Source: Xylophilus rhododendri
Lineage (GTDB): Bacteria > Pseudomonadota > Gammaproteobacteria > Burkholderiales > Burkholderiaceae_C
Reading direction: 5' to 3'
Assembly: GCF_009906855.1 (NCBI RefSeq)
Contig: NZ_CP047650.1
Span: forward strand, 5,208,001-5,272,000
DNA length: 64,000 nt
In this document: one piece after another, positions 8,018 through 16,927 of the stretch
Layout: each line of letters opens with the position of its first letter
How positions within the stretch are numbered: position 1 is the stretch's first letter
Made by a program: the position numbers and the translations under genes
The notes under the pieces: generated by a model
What the model was told of the DNA's origin: nothing
Database searches by the model: none
Seen by the model: the letters and a program-made list of their open reading frames with translations, nothing else

Positions 8018-10288
8018 ATGTTCACGTCGCCCCGCCGCACCTTCGCCCTGCTGGCCCTTGTGCCCATGATCTCCATCGCCGCCCTGTTCGGCATGGTGGT
8101 GCTGGACGGCCGCCACGACGTCACGCAGAACATGCGCCACAGCAATGCCAACCTCTCCAACACGGTGGAGGAGAACATCCGGCGCACGCTCGACTTCTAC
8201 GACCGCTCCATGCTGGGCGTGCGCGAGGAGGTCGGCAAGCCCGAGGTGATGGCGCTGCCGCCGGACATCCGCAACCGGGTGGTGTTCGACAAGGCGGTGG
8301 CGGTCAACGGCGTGTCGAACATGACGGTGGCCGATGCCAGCGGCCAGGTCACCATGAGCTCGAACCCCAAGCTGGCCGCGAGCAATATCTCCATCGCCGA
8401 CCGCGCCTATTTCATCCACCACCGCGACAACCTCGACCCGGGCCTGACCATCAGCGAGCCGCTGCTGTCCAAGCTCGACAACCAGGCGGTGATCATCCTC
8501 ACCCGCCGCATCGACCTGCCGGACCACAGCTTCGGCGGCGTCATCGCCCTGTCGCTCAAGCTGCACAGCCTCGACGAGCTGTTCAACGCGGTCAACCTCG
8601 GCGACGGCGGCCGCATCACCCTGCTGCGCGAGGACGGCGTGGTGCTCGCGCGTTTCCCCTCGGACAAGGAAACCGCCGGCAGCTCGCTGGCCGACAGCCC
8701 GGTCATCCGGCGCTTCAAGGCCGGCGAGAACAACTTCGAGACCTTCTCCTCGGTCGACGGCGTGCAGCGCTTCTACGTGCTCAAGCGCATCACGCGTTAT
8801 CCGCTCATCATCTCGGTGGCCCAGGCCACCGACCTGGCCTACAGCGCCTGGCGCCAGCGCACCCTCAGCCAGGGCCTGATCGTGCTGACGCTGCTGGTCG
8901 GCTGCCTGGCCCTGGCCTGGCTGTTCCTGCGTGAACTCGAAACCCGGCAGAGGACCGCGCACCGCCTGCGCAATGCCGAGCGCGACCTGCGCACCATCCT
9001 CGACGGCCTGCCCTCCATGGTCGCCTATTGGGACAAGCACCTGCTGATCCGCTTCGCCAACGCGCTCTACATGAAGACCCTGGGCGGAGGCACCGACGAG
9101 ACCGGCTCGCCGGTCGGCGGCCTGATCGAAGGCCAGCGCCTCATCGGCACCAACGCGCCCTATTTCGAGCGGGCGCTGCGCGGCCAGCGCCAGGTCTTCG
9201 AGACGCCCGTCGTCGACGAGGCCGGCCAGCGCCGCTGGCTGCTGGTGAGCTTCGTGCCCGACCTGGAAGACGGCGTGGTGCAGGGCGTGTTCGTGCAGGC
9301 CAACGACATCTCGGACCGCAAGGCCGCGGCCGACCTGCTGTTCGACGAGAAGGAGCGCATCCGCGTGACCCTGGCCTCGATCGGCGACGCGGTGGTCAGC
9401 ACCGATGGCGAAGGCCGGGTGACCTATCTCAACCCGGCCGCCGAGATCATGAGCGGCTTCGATTCGGCCGAGGCCATCGGCCTGGACGTGGCCCGGGTGA
9501 TGCCGCTGCACGATCCCGGCAGCGATCCGACGGCGCGCAACCCGGTGGCGATGGCGCTCCGGGAGCAGCGCATCGTCAAACCCTCGGCCAGCGCCAGCCT
9601 GGTCAACCGGCGCCAGCTGCGCTTCGATATCGAGGACACGGCCGCGCCCATCCACGACCGCGAGGGCCGCACCATCGGCGCGGTGATGGTGCTGCGCGAC
9701 GTCACCGCCGACCGGGCCATGACCCTGCGCCTGGCCCACCTGGCGCAGTACGACGCGCTCACCGGCCTGCCCAACCGGGTGCTGCTCTACGACCGGGCCT
9801 ACCAGGCCATCACCCGGGCGGCGCGCGAGAAGACCGCCCTGGCCCTGATGTACCTGGACCTGGACGGCTTCAAGGACATCAACGACTCCCTCGGCCACGA
9901 CGCCGGCGACGCGGTGCTGGTGCAGTTCGCCGAACGCATGAGCGCCACGCTGCGCGCTTCCGACACCCTGTCGCGCCAGGGCGGCGACGAGTTCATCCTG
10001 CTCGCGCCCATGCTGCGCGATACCCAGGCGGCCGAGATCGTGGCCGCCAAGATGCTGGCCATCGCCGCCGAGCCCTTCCATATCGACGGCCATGTGCTGA
10101 CGGTCACCGCCAGCCTGGGCGTGGCCATGTTCCCGGCCGACGGCGACAGCTTCGACCTGCTCTCGCGCCGCGCCGATGCCGCCATGTACAGCGCCAAACG
10201 CGCCGGCAAGAACCGCTGGCGCTTCTACAGCGACGACGTCGGCCGGCATACCGAGCTGCGTTTCGCCGAGCATCGGCAAGAGCCCTGA
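8018..10288 (+). CDS. membrane diguanylate cyclase (Cache-PAS-PAS-GGDEF)
   Basis: Predicted to make cyclic di-GMP in response to an extracellular signal; 756 aa. A membrane helix at about residues 8-30 and a second at about 286-305 bracket a periplasmic Cache-type sensor. Two PAS domains follow at roughly 330-440 and 450-575, then a GGDEF domain. The active site GGDEF is at 655-659, and the product-inhibition I-site RxxD (R644-ASD) sits exactly five residues before it, so feedback inhibition should work. No EAL domain is present. ATG 8018 is the first start that keeps the first membrane helix. It stands alone between pbpC and the alpha-hydroxy-acid dehydrogenase. Confidence 0.92.
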   Translation: MFTSPRRTFALLALVPMISIAALFGMVVLDGRHDVTQNMRHSNANLSNTVEENIRRTLDFYDRSMLGVREEVGKPEVMALPPDIRNRVVFDKAVAVNGVSNMTVADASGQVTMSSNPKLAASNISIADRAYFIHHRDNLDPGLTISEPLLSKLDNQAVIILTRRIDLPDHSFGGVIALSLKLHSLDELFNAVNLGDGGRITLLREDGVVLARFPSDKETAGSSLADSPVIRRFKAGENNFETFSSVDGVQRFYVLKRITRYPLIISVAQATDLAYSAWRQRTLSQGLIVLTLLVGCLALAWLFLRELETRQRTAHRLRNAERDLRTILDGLPSMVAYWDKHLLIRFANALYMKTLGGGTDETGSPVGGLIEGQRLIGTNAPYFERALRGQRQVFETPVVDEAGQRRWLLVSFVPDLEDGVVQGVFVQANDISDRKAAADLLFDEKERIRVTLASIGDAVVSTDGEGRVTYLNPAAEIMSGFDSAEAIGLDVARVMPLHDPGSDPTARNPVAMALREQRIVKPSASASLVNRRQLRFDIEDTAAPIHDREGRTIGAVMVLRDVTADRAMTLRLAHLAQYDALTGLPNRVLLYDRAYQAITRAAREKTALALMYLDLDGFKDINDSLGHDAGDAVLVQFAERMSATLRASDTLSRQGGDEFILLAPMLRDTQAAEIVAAKMLAIAAEPFHIDGHVLTVTASLGVAMFPADGDSFDLLSRRADAAMYSAKRAGKNRWRFYSDDVGRHTELRFAEHRQEP

Positions 10289-10339
10289 ACCCCACATCCT
10301 GGCCACCTGGCCGTTCGCGGCCCTCCCTCTCGCCACTCC

Positions 10340-11506
10340 ATGACCGACCTGAGCAAGATCACCCACATCGATGTGCTGCAGCGCATCGCCCGCCGCCGCG
10401 TGCCGCGCATGTTCTACGACTACGCCGATTCCGGCTCCTGGACCGAGGGCACCTACCGCGCCAACGAAAGCGACTTCCAGAAGATCCTGCTGCGCCAGCG
10501 GGTGGCGGTGAACATGGAGAACCGCAGCACCCGCAGCACCATGCTGGGCCAGCCGGTGGCCATGCCGGTGGCCCTGGCGCCCACGGGCCTCACCGGCATG
10601 CAGCATGCCGACGGCGAGATCCTGGCCGCGCGTGCCGCCAAGGCCTTCGGCGTGCCCTTCACGCTGTCGACCATGAGCATCTGCTCGATCGAGGACGTGG
10701 CCGAGGCCACCGACCGCCATCCCTTCTGGTTCCAGCTCTACGTGATGCGCGACCGGGGTTTCATCGAACGCCTGATCGACCGCGCCAAGGCGGCCAACGT
10801 GAGCGCGCTGCAGCTGACGGTGGACCTGCAGATCCTGGGCCAGCGCCACAAGGACATCGTCAACGGCCTGAGCGCGCCGCCCAAGCCCACGCTGGCCAAC
10901 CTGATGAACCTGGCGACCAAGCCGCGCTGGTGCTGGAACATGCTGCAGACGCCGCGCCGCACCTTCCGCAACATCGCGGGCCATGTGGAGGGCGTGACCG
11001 ATCTCTCCAAGCTCTCGGCCTGGACCGCGCAGCAGTTCGATCCGCAGCTCAACTGGGGCGATGTGGAATGGATCAAGCGCCGCTGGGGCGGCAAGCTGGT
11101 CATCAAGGGCATCATGGATGCGGAGGACGCGCGCCATGCGGTGGACTCCGGCGCCGACGCGTTGATCGTGTCCAACCACGGCGGGCGGCAGCTCGACGGC
11201 GCGCCTTCGTCGATCTCGCAGCTGCCGCGCATCGCCGACGCGGTGGGCCGGGAGATCGAAGTGTGGATGGACGGCGGCGTGCGCAGCGGGCAGGACGTGC
11301 TCAAGGCCCGCGCGCTGGGCGCCCGCGGCGTGCTGATCGGCCGGCCTTTCCTCTACGGCCTGGGCGCCTTCGGCCAGGCGGGGGTGAGCCGGGCGCTGGA
11401 GATCATCCACCGCGAACTCGACCTCACCATGGCGTTCTGCGGCCGTACCGACATCGAGACGGTGGACAGCGGCATCCTGCTCGACGGCCGGCGCGACTGG
11501 TTCTGA
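10340..11506 (+). CDS. FMN-dependent alpha-hydroxy-acid dehydrogenase (LldD-like)
   Basis: 388-aa member of the L-lactate dehydrogenase/glycolate oxidase/mandelate dehydrogenase family, oxidising an L-2-hydroxy acid to the 2-oxo acid with FMN. The catalytic His is H280 in SNHGGRQLDG, followed by a VWMDGGVRSGQDVLKA phosphate/FMN block and GRPFLYG. The GQRHKDIVNG variant of the substrate loop is typical of Burkholderiales paralogues rather than of well-characterised LldD, so the exact substrate is open. It ends 7 bp before the stop of the convergent iron alcohol dehydrogenase, with no terminator between. Confidence 0.9.
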   Translation: MTDLSKITHIDVLQRIARRRVPRMFYDYADSGSWTEGTYRANESDFQKILLRQRVAVNMENRSTRSTMLGQPVAMPVALAPTGLTGMQHADGEILAARAAKAFGVPFTLSTMSICSIEDVAEATDRHPFWFQLYVMRDRGFIERLIDRAKAANVSALQLTVDLQILGQRHKDIVNGLSAPPKPTLANLMNLATKPRWCWNMLQTPRRTFRNIAGHVEGVTDLSKLSAWTAQQFDPQLNWGDVEWIKRRWGGKLVIKGIMDAEDARHAVDSGADALIVSNHGGRQLDGAPSSISQLPRIADAVGREIEVWMDGGVRSGQDVLKARALGARGVLIGRPFLYGLGAFGQAGVSRALEIIHRELDLTMAFCGRTDIETVDSGILLDGRRDWF

Positions 11507-11513
11507 GCCTTTC

Positions 11514-12629
11514 TCAGTACGCCGCTTCCAGGATCGCCAGGTAGTCGGCCTCGGCGGTGGCGCGCGGGTTGGTCTTGTGGGCGTTGTCCGCCAGTGCCTG
11601 GCGGGCCACCTGGGCCAGGTCTTGCTGCCTGACGCCGATGTCGCGCAGCCGGGGCGGGATGCCGATGCGGGCGTTCAATTCGGTCAGCCTCGTGCCGAGG
11701 TCGCTGCCGGGCGGCCAGCCGGCCTGGCGCGCCATGGTGTCCCATTTGTCGCCCAGCGCCGGCCGATTCCAGCGCAGCACATGGGGCATCAGGATCGCAT
11801 TGAGCGTGCCGTGATGGAAGCCCAGCGCGCCCAGCGGATGGGCCAGCGCATGCACCGCGCCGATGCCCTTCTGGAAGCTGATCGCGCCTTCGAGCGAGCC
11901 CATCATCATGTTCCAGCGGGCGTCCATGTCGTCGCCCTGGGCCACGGCGCGTTCGAGGTGGCCGAAGATGCGCTGCATGCCGTCCAGCGAGATCGCATCG
12001 GCCGGCGGATTGACGGCCGGCGAGCAGTAGGTCTCGATGCAGTGCGCCAGCGCGTCCATGCCGGTGGAGGCGGTGACCGGGGGCGGCAGGGCGCGGGTGA
12101 GTTCGGGGTCGCAGATGGCGGCGCTGACGATGTCCGGACAGCGCACGCCGGCCTTGATGCCGTTGTCGAACACGATCACCGCCGAGCGGCCGACCTCGCT
12201 GCCGGTGCCGGCGGTGGTGGGCATCAGGAGCAGCGGCGGCGCATCCACGATGTCCGAGGGCGCGGCATGGCGGTTGCAGTAGTTCCACAGCGGCGGCGCG
12301 TTGGTGGCCAGCACCGCGATGGCCTTGGCCAGGTCGAGCGCGGCACCGCCGCCGATGCCGATCACGCCGTCGCAGCCGGAGGCTCGGTAGAGGGCAGCGC
12401 CGGCCGCTGCCGCGGCTTCGGTGGGGTTGACCGGCACGTCGTCGAAGACCGGGAAGCGGCCCGCGTCGCCAACCGCCTCCTGGGCCAGGGCGAAGACACC
12501 GGCCTTGATCACCCCCTTGTCGGTCACGAACAGCGGCAGGCGCATGCCGTGCTGCGCCATCAGCCGGGGCAGCACGCGGCGTTCGCCGTGGCCGAAGTGC
12601 ACGGCGGTGAGGAATTGCAGGACGCTCAT
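11514..12629 (-). CDS. iron-containing alcohol dehydrogenase
   Basis: 371-aa class III (Fe-dependent) alcohol dehydrogenase using NAD(P). The dinucleotide loop GIGGGAALD is near residue 91, followed by PTTAGTGSEVG. The metal ligands are present: Asp in CDPELT and His in MDALAHCIE, HALAHPLGA and FHHGTLNA. ATG 12629 follows the preceding MDR reductase stop by 23 bp and removes a long unrelated extension. It is the last gene of a Bug-MDR-ADH operon below an IclR regulator, suggesting catabolism of an organic acid or unsaturated alcohol/aldehyde. Relatives include 4-hydroxybutyrate and maleylacetate-type enzymes; the substrate cannot be read from sequence. Confidence 0.9.
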   Translation of the reverse strand: MSVLQFLTAVHFGHGERRVLPRLMAQHGMRLPLFVTDKGVIKAGVFALAQEAVGDAGRFPVFDDVPVNPTEAAAAAGAALYRASGCDGVIGIGGGAALDLAKAIAVLATNAPPLWNYCNRHAAPSDIVDAPPLLLMPTTAGTGSEVGRSAVIVFDNGIKAGVRCPDIVSAAICDPELTRALPPPVTASTGMDALAHCIETYCSPAVNPPADAISLDGMQRIFGHLERAVAQGDDMDARWNMMMGSLEGAISFQKGIGAVHALAHPLGALGFHHGTLNAILMPHVLRWNRPALGDKWDTMARQAGWPPGSDLGTRLTELNARIGIPPRLRDIGVRQQDLAQVARQALADNAHKTNPRATAEADYLAILEAAY

Positions 12630-12652
12630 GTCTCGGGACTCCAGGTTCGCGC

Positions 12653-13678
12653 TCAGGCGGCGGGCCGCAGCCGCACCAGCTGCTTGCCCACGTTGGCGCC
12701 GGCCAGCATGTCGATGAAGGCGCGGGGCGCGTTCTCCAGGCCCTCGGTGATCGTCTCGCGGTACTGGAGCCTGCCTGCGGCATAGGCGCCGGCCAGCGCG
12801 GCGCTGGCTTGCGGCCACAGGTCCTTGTGGTCGGACAGCACGAAGCCGCGGATGGTCACCCGCCGGTTGAACACCTCACGCAGGTTCTTCATGCCGTAGG
12901 GCTCGGTGGCGTTGTATTGCGAGACCAGGCCGCAGAGCGGAATACGGGCGAAGTTGTTGCACAGTGGCAGGACGGCATCCAGGATCGGCCCGCCGACGTT
13001 GTCGAAGTACACGTCCACGCCCTGCGGCAGCGCGCGGCGCAGGGCCTCGGCGAAGTCGGGCGCGCGGTAGTCGATGCAGTCGTCGAAGCCATAGGCGCTG
13101 CGCACCAGCTCGCACTTGGCCGCGCCGCCGGCGATGCCCACCGCGCGGCAGCCATGCAGCCGGGCCAGCTGGCCGACCACGCTGCCCACGGCGCCCGATG
13201 CGGCCGAGACCAGCACCGTCTCGCCCGCCTTCGGCTTGCCGAAGGCGTGCAGCCCGACCCAGGCGGTGATGCCGGTGGAGCCCAGCGCGCCCAGGTAGGC
13301 GGTGGCCGGGGCGGCCGACACATCGACCAGCTGCAGCTCGGCCGGCGAGGCCACGCTGTAGTCCTGCCAGCCGAGCCGGCCGACCACCCACTGGCCTTCG
13401 ACGAAGCCATCGGCGTGGCTTTCCACCACCTGGCCGACGGTGCGGCCGACCAGCACATCGCCGATCCGCATCACCGGCGCATAGGAGTCCTTCTCCTCCA
13501 TGCGCATGCGGATGTAGGGGTCGACCGAAAGCACATCGTTGCGCACCAGCACCTGGCCGGGGCCGGGGCGGCCGACGGGCACGGTGGCGAGAGTGAAGCA
13601 GTCTTCGGTCGGCGTGCCGATGGGGCGGCGGGCAAAGCTGACCTGGCGTTGCGAGGCCGGGATCTGGGCAAGGGTCAT
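12653..13678 (-). CDS. NADP-dependent MDR oxidoreductase (CurA/LTB4DH type)
   Basis: 341-aa zinc-free medium-chain reductase of the leukotriene B4 dehydrogenase/CurA group, which reduces alpha,beta-unsaturated carbonyls with NADPH. Visible are the LSVDPYIRMRM N-terminal block, the nucleotide loop SAASGAVGSVVGQ near residue 160, and the family-typical YNATEPYGMKN stretch. No zinc ligands are present. It lies 11 bp after the Bug gene and 23 bp before the iron alcohol dehydrogenase on the same strand, so it is almost certainly in one operon. Confidence 0.9.
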   Translation of the reverse strand: MTLAQIPASQRQVSFARRPIGTPTEDCFTLATVPVGRPGPGQVLVRNDVLSVDPYIRMRMEEKDSYAPVMRIGDVLVGRTVGQVVESHADGFVEGQWVVGRLGWQDYSVASPAELQLVDVSAAPATAYLGALGSTGITAWVGLHAFGKPKAGETVLVSAASGAVGSVVGQLARLHGCRAVGIAGGAAKCELVRSAYGFDDCIDYRAPDFAEALRRALPQGVDVYFDNVGGPILDAVLPLCNNFARIPLCGLVSQYNATEPYGMKNLREVFNRRVTIRGFVLSDHKDLWPQASAALAGAYAAGRLQYRETITEGLENAPRAFIDMLAGANVGKQLVRLRPAA

Positions 13679-13689
13679 GGGAGCAGTCT

Positions 13690-14694
13690 TCAGCCGATGG
13701 TGATGTTGGCGTCGCGAACCAGCTTCTGCAGCAGCTCGCGCTGGCGGTTCAGGAAGGCGCTGAATTCGGCCGTGCTGTTGGCCACCAGCACGGTGCCCTG
13801 GGGCGCGATGGCGGCGGCCAGCGCCGGATCCTTGGCGGCCTGCACGACGGCGGCCTGCATCTGCTGGATCGGGCCCTCCGGCGTGCCGGCGGCGGCGAAC
13901 AGGCCGAACCAGTCGTCCATGTCGTAGCCGGGGAAACCTCGCTCGGCGATGGTCGGCACCTCCGGATAGGCCGCCAGCCGGGTGGCGCTGGTGACGGCCA
14001 GCATCCGCGTCTTGCCGGTGGCCAGGGTGCCGCGGGCGGTGGATGTGGTGATGAGGGCGGAGTCAATCTGCCCGCCCATCACGTCACGCGCCGCATCGGC
14101 CCCGCCGCGGTAGGGCGTGTGCAGCAGCTGCACCTTGGCGCGCTGCTGCAGCAGGGCCAGGGCGAGATGGCCCATGGCGCCGGAGGGCGGCGTGCCGCAG
14201 GAGACGGTGCCGGGCTTGGCCCGGGCCACCGCCAGGAACTCGTCGAGGTTCTGCGCCGGGAAGTCGTGCCGCACGACCAGCGCCTGCGGCGCACGCACCG
14301 CCAGCGTGACCGGCGCGAAGGCGCTGCGGTAGTCGAAGGGCAGGTCTTTGATCAGCACCGGGTTGGTCAGCTGGTTGGCCGCGTCCCACAGGAAGGTGTA
14401 GCCGTCCTTGGGCGAGCCGAGCACCGCGCTGGCCGCGACGACCGCATTGCCGCCGGTGCGGTTCTCGATGACCAGCGACTGGCCGAGGATCTCGCCCACC
14501 TTCTGGCCAACGGCGCGCGCCGAGGTGTCCGCCGCGCCGCCGGCGGAGAAGGGCACGACGATGCGCACCGGCCGGTTGGGCCAGGGCGCTTGGGCGAAGG
14601 CGGCGCCGGGGGCCAGGGCCGCGGCCAGGCTGGCGAGCAGGGCGCCGCGGCGCGACAGGCGCGGCATGCCCGCGGCATCGAATGCGGTTTTCAT
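13690..14694 (-). CDS. Bug-family periplasmic solute-binding protein (TctC-like)
   Basis: 334-aa extracytoplasmic receptor of the Bug/TctC family that captures carboxylates for a tripartite tricarboxylate transporter. A signal peptide with a weak twin-arginine stretch (SRRGALL) ends near AFAQ, residue 35. The family opening WPNRPVRIVVPFSAGGAADTSAR and the YRGGADA and GYDMDDWFGLFA blocks are present. No TctA or TctB gene is linked; it is an orphan receptor as commonly found in Burkholderiales. It is the first gene of the operon with the MDR reductase and iron ADH, which makes a substrate of that pathway its likely ligand. Confidence 0.93.
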   Translation of the reverse strand: MKTAFDAAGMPRLSRRGALLASLAAALAPGAAFAQAPWPNRPVRIVVPFSAGGAADTSARAVGQKVGEILGQSLVIENRTGGNAVVAASAVLGSPKDGYTFLWDAANQLTNPVLIKDLPFDYRSAFAPVTLAVRAPQALVVRHDFPAQNLDEFLAVARAKPGTVSCGTPPSGAMGHLALALLQQRAKVQLLHTPYRGGADAARDVMGGQIDSALITTSTARGTLATGKTRMLAVTSATRLAAYPEVPTIAERGFPGYDMDDWFGLFAAAGTPEGPIQQMQAAVVQAAKDPALAAAIAPQGTVLVANSTAEFSAFLNRQRELLQKLVRDANITIG

Positions 14695-14718
14695 GGCTTG
14701 TCTCCGTTTGAATTCTCG

Positions 14719-14737
14719 TGTTCTGTCTTGCAGAACA
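14719..14737. promoter_or_regulatory. inverted repeat upstream of the Bug operon, possible IclR operator
   Basis: TGTTCTG, five bases, CAGAACA: a perfect 7-bp dyad lying 25-43 bp before the Bug start codon and just below the IclR gene. IclR-type regulators bind short dyads at this position. The assignment is inference; no second copy was found. Confidence 0.35.
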
Positions 14738-14810
14738 TCATTCCGATAATTCTAGGAGTGCCTCGTCTTGCTTCGCAATGCCGCCAAGGGTATGTCCCGG
14801 GGCCGGCGGC

Positions 14811-15554
14811 TCAGCCGACCTGGCCGCTGAGCCGCGCGGCGGCGGCCCGCACCGCCGGGATATAGCTTTCGCTGTAGCGGCTGACCGGCATGGTCAGGGT
14901 GAGGGCGGCGGCCAGGCGGCCATCGGCGCGGAAGACGGGCGCGGAGATACCGGCCACGTCCGAGAGCCGGTCGCCGCTGGCGGCGTAGAAGCCCTGTTCG
15001 CGGATGCGCTGGTGCAGCAGCGTTTCCTCCGCATCCGCGGCGGCAGTGGCGCTGGCGCCGAAGGCGCTCAGCACCCGGCCGCCGGAGCCGCGCCCGGCGG
15101 GCAGCAGGTCGCCGGCGCGGATGTGGTCGCGCACCGGATGCGGCGAATCGACCCGGTAGAGGCACAGGCGCTGAGCCCCTTGCGGCACGTGGTACGCCGC
15201 GCTCTCGCCGGTGATCTCGACCAGCTGGCGCAGCACCGGCAGGACCACCGGCTCCAGGGAGAAGGAGGCGGCGTAGATGGCATGCAGCCGCGCCACCTCC
15301 GCGCCCAGCGAATAGCGGCCGTCGTCGAGCTTCTGCACCAGCCGGCCGTGCTCCAGCGAGGCGAGCAGGCGCAGCACGGTGCTTTTGTAGAGCTTGGAGC
15401 GCTCGGCCAGCATGCCGAGCGTCAGCGGCTTGTCGCCGGAGCGGAACGCGGCGAGCAGGCTGATGGCGCGGTCGACCGCGGCTGCGCCGCCGGGGGCGGC
15501 ATCGGTATCGGCGACCGATTCGGTCTGAGCTTTACGGGGCATGGCGGCGATCAT
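14811..15554 (-). CDS. IclR family transcriptional regulator
   Basis: 247-aa regulator with an N-terminal winged helix-turn-helix (about residues 25-85, with LTLGMLAERSKLYKSTVLRLL) and a C-terminal IclR effector domain (about 100-245). It lies 116 bp upstream of, and in the same direction as, the Bug/MDR/ADH operon, which it probably controls. Two starts are possible, 15554 and 15542; neither has a strong Shine-Dalgarno, and the longer is given. The effector would be an organic acid, as is usual for the family. Confidence 0.9.
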   Translation of the reverse strand: MIAAMPRKAQTESVADTDAAPGGAAAVDRAISLLAAFRSGDKPLTLGMLAERSKLYKSTVLRLLASLEHGRLVQKLDDGRYSLGAEVARLHAIYAASFSLEPVVLPVLRQLVEITGESAAYHVPQGAQRLCLYRVDSPHPVRDHIRAGDLLPAGRGSGGRVLSAFGASATAAADAEETLLHQRIREQGFYAASGDRLSDVAGISAPVFRADGRLAAALTLTMPVSRYSESYIPAVRAAAARLSGQVG

Positions 15555-15599
15555 CCATTCCGTGGGAAGGAACGGCGTTCGGGAAATCCCGGCGCGGGC

Positions 15600-16829
15600 T
15601 CAGGCGCTCATCAGCTCGCCGACGGGTTTGAGGTCTTCCACCCGGTCGCAGATGGACTTCATCACCATCATCATCGGAATACCCAGCAGCAGCCCCCACG
15701 CGCCCCAGAGCCAGCCCCAGACCAACACGCTGGCGAAGACGACCACCGGGTTCATGCTGCTGGCCCGGCTGGTGAGCCAGGGCGTGAGCAACTGGCCGAC
15801 CACGATGTGGATCAGAACCGACACACCGCCCACCGTCAGCGCCATGTTGGGCGTGCCGAACTGCAGGAAGGCGACCAGGGCCGAGCCGCCGGTGACGATG
15901 GTCGAGCCCACATAAGGCACCAGGTTCAGCACCCCGGCCGCGATGCCCCACACCGGCGCGTATTCCAGCCCCAGCGCCCAGTAGCTCAGCCAGGTGGCCA
16001 CGCCCACCAGCAGGCTCATCAGCAGCTGCACCATCAGGTAGCGCTGGATCTGGCCGGTGATCTCGTCGAGCACCTCCACCGTGATCTTCTTGCGGGTGAG
16101 GCTGGGCCCGGTGATCTTGACCAGCTTGCGGCGGAAGGAGTCGCCGGCGCACAGGGCGAAGAAGGTCAGGAACAGCACCACCGTCATCTGCCCGACCAGG
16201 GTGGCCAGGCCGACGGTGCCGCTCCAGAGGTAGTCGCGCACGTTGAAGGGCTGGCGCTCGACGATCACCCGGGTCACGCCGCGGATCGGCAGGGCCGGGC
16301 GGGCCTGCGTGGCCTGCTCCAGCTGGGCGGCGGCCTGCTGCACCGTGTCCAGGGTGCTGGGGCCGCCGCCGCTGTCGGCCATCGAGTCGCGCAGCTTGCG
16401 CGCGGCCACCGGCAGGCTGTCGATCAGGGCGGCCGCGTCGTCGCTCAGCCAGTACATGGTGCCGGCCAGGGCGCCGACGATGGACAGCAGCAGCACGGCG
16501 GCGCTGAGGGCGCGCGACACCCCGGCGCGCGCCAGCGTTTCCACGATGGGCGAGAGTGCGTAGGTCACCAGCAAGGCCAGCACCAGCGGGATCAGCACGG
16601 CCGCGGCCCAGTGCAGGGCCCACAGGCTGGCCAGGCCGGCCACGATGACCAGCGACAGGCTGCGCACGTTGATCGGCGTCTGCAGCAGGATGCGGGGCTG
16701 GTCGGGATCGCCGTCGGCCGGCGGCGGCAGGCGTACTGCGAAGTCCTCGGCGCCCGGAATCGGCGTGGCGCCCGGCGGCAGATCCTCGCGTGGGAGACGA
16801 TCTACGACTTGGACAACAGGTTCGGGCAT
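15600..16829 (-). CDS. AI-2E family transporter (PerM/YdiK type)
   Basis: 409-aa polytopic membrane protein of the AI-2E exporter superfamily, with about eight hydrophobic segments, a first pair at about 60-105, and the conserved pore region GVLNLVPYVGSTI followed by QLLTPWLTSRASSMNPVVVFASVL. Members export small molecules or act as Na+/H+ antiporters; the ligand is unknown here. ATG 16829 starts MPEPVVQVVD; upstream sequence in frame overlaps flhC antisense and is not protein-like. It lies 45 bp below the IclR gene but is transcribed toward it on the same strand, upstream of it. Confidence 0.88.
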   Translation of the reverse strand: MPEPVVQVVDRLPREDLPPGATPIPGAEDFAVRLPPPADGDPDQPRILLQTPINVRSLSLVIVAGLASLWALHWAAAVLIPLVLALLVTYALSPIVETLARAGVSRALSAAVLLLSIVGALAGTMYWLSDDAAALIDSLPVAARKLRDSMADSGGGPSTLDTVQQAAAQLEQATQARPALPIRGVTRVIVERQPFNVRDYLWSGTVGLATLVGQMTVVLFLTFFALCAGDSFRRKLVKITGPSLTRKKITVEVLDEITGQIQRYLMVQLLMSLLVGVATWLSYWALGLEYAPVWGIAAGVLNLVPYVGSTIVTGGSALVAFLQFGTPNMALTVGGVSVLIHIVVGQLLTPWLTSRASSMNPVVVFASVLVWGWLWGAWGLLLGIPMMMVMKSICDRVEDLKPVGELMSA

Positions 16830-16927
16830 GGGCCGGAATTCTGCAGTGCGCCCCCGGTGCCAGCTGTAGGCGGACACCGGCTTATCGCCAGGCCTGGCGC
16901 GGCTTTGCGGCCGATCGCCGCAGCTGC

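Noticed and set aside
7970..11410. Reverse-strand open frame of over 1,100 codons
   Set aside because: Antisense to the diguanylate cyclase and alpha-hydroxy-acid dehydrogenase; low-complexity His/Gly/Ala/Arg translation without motifs, a product of high GC.
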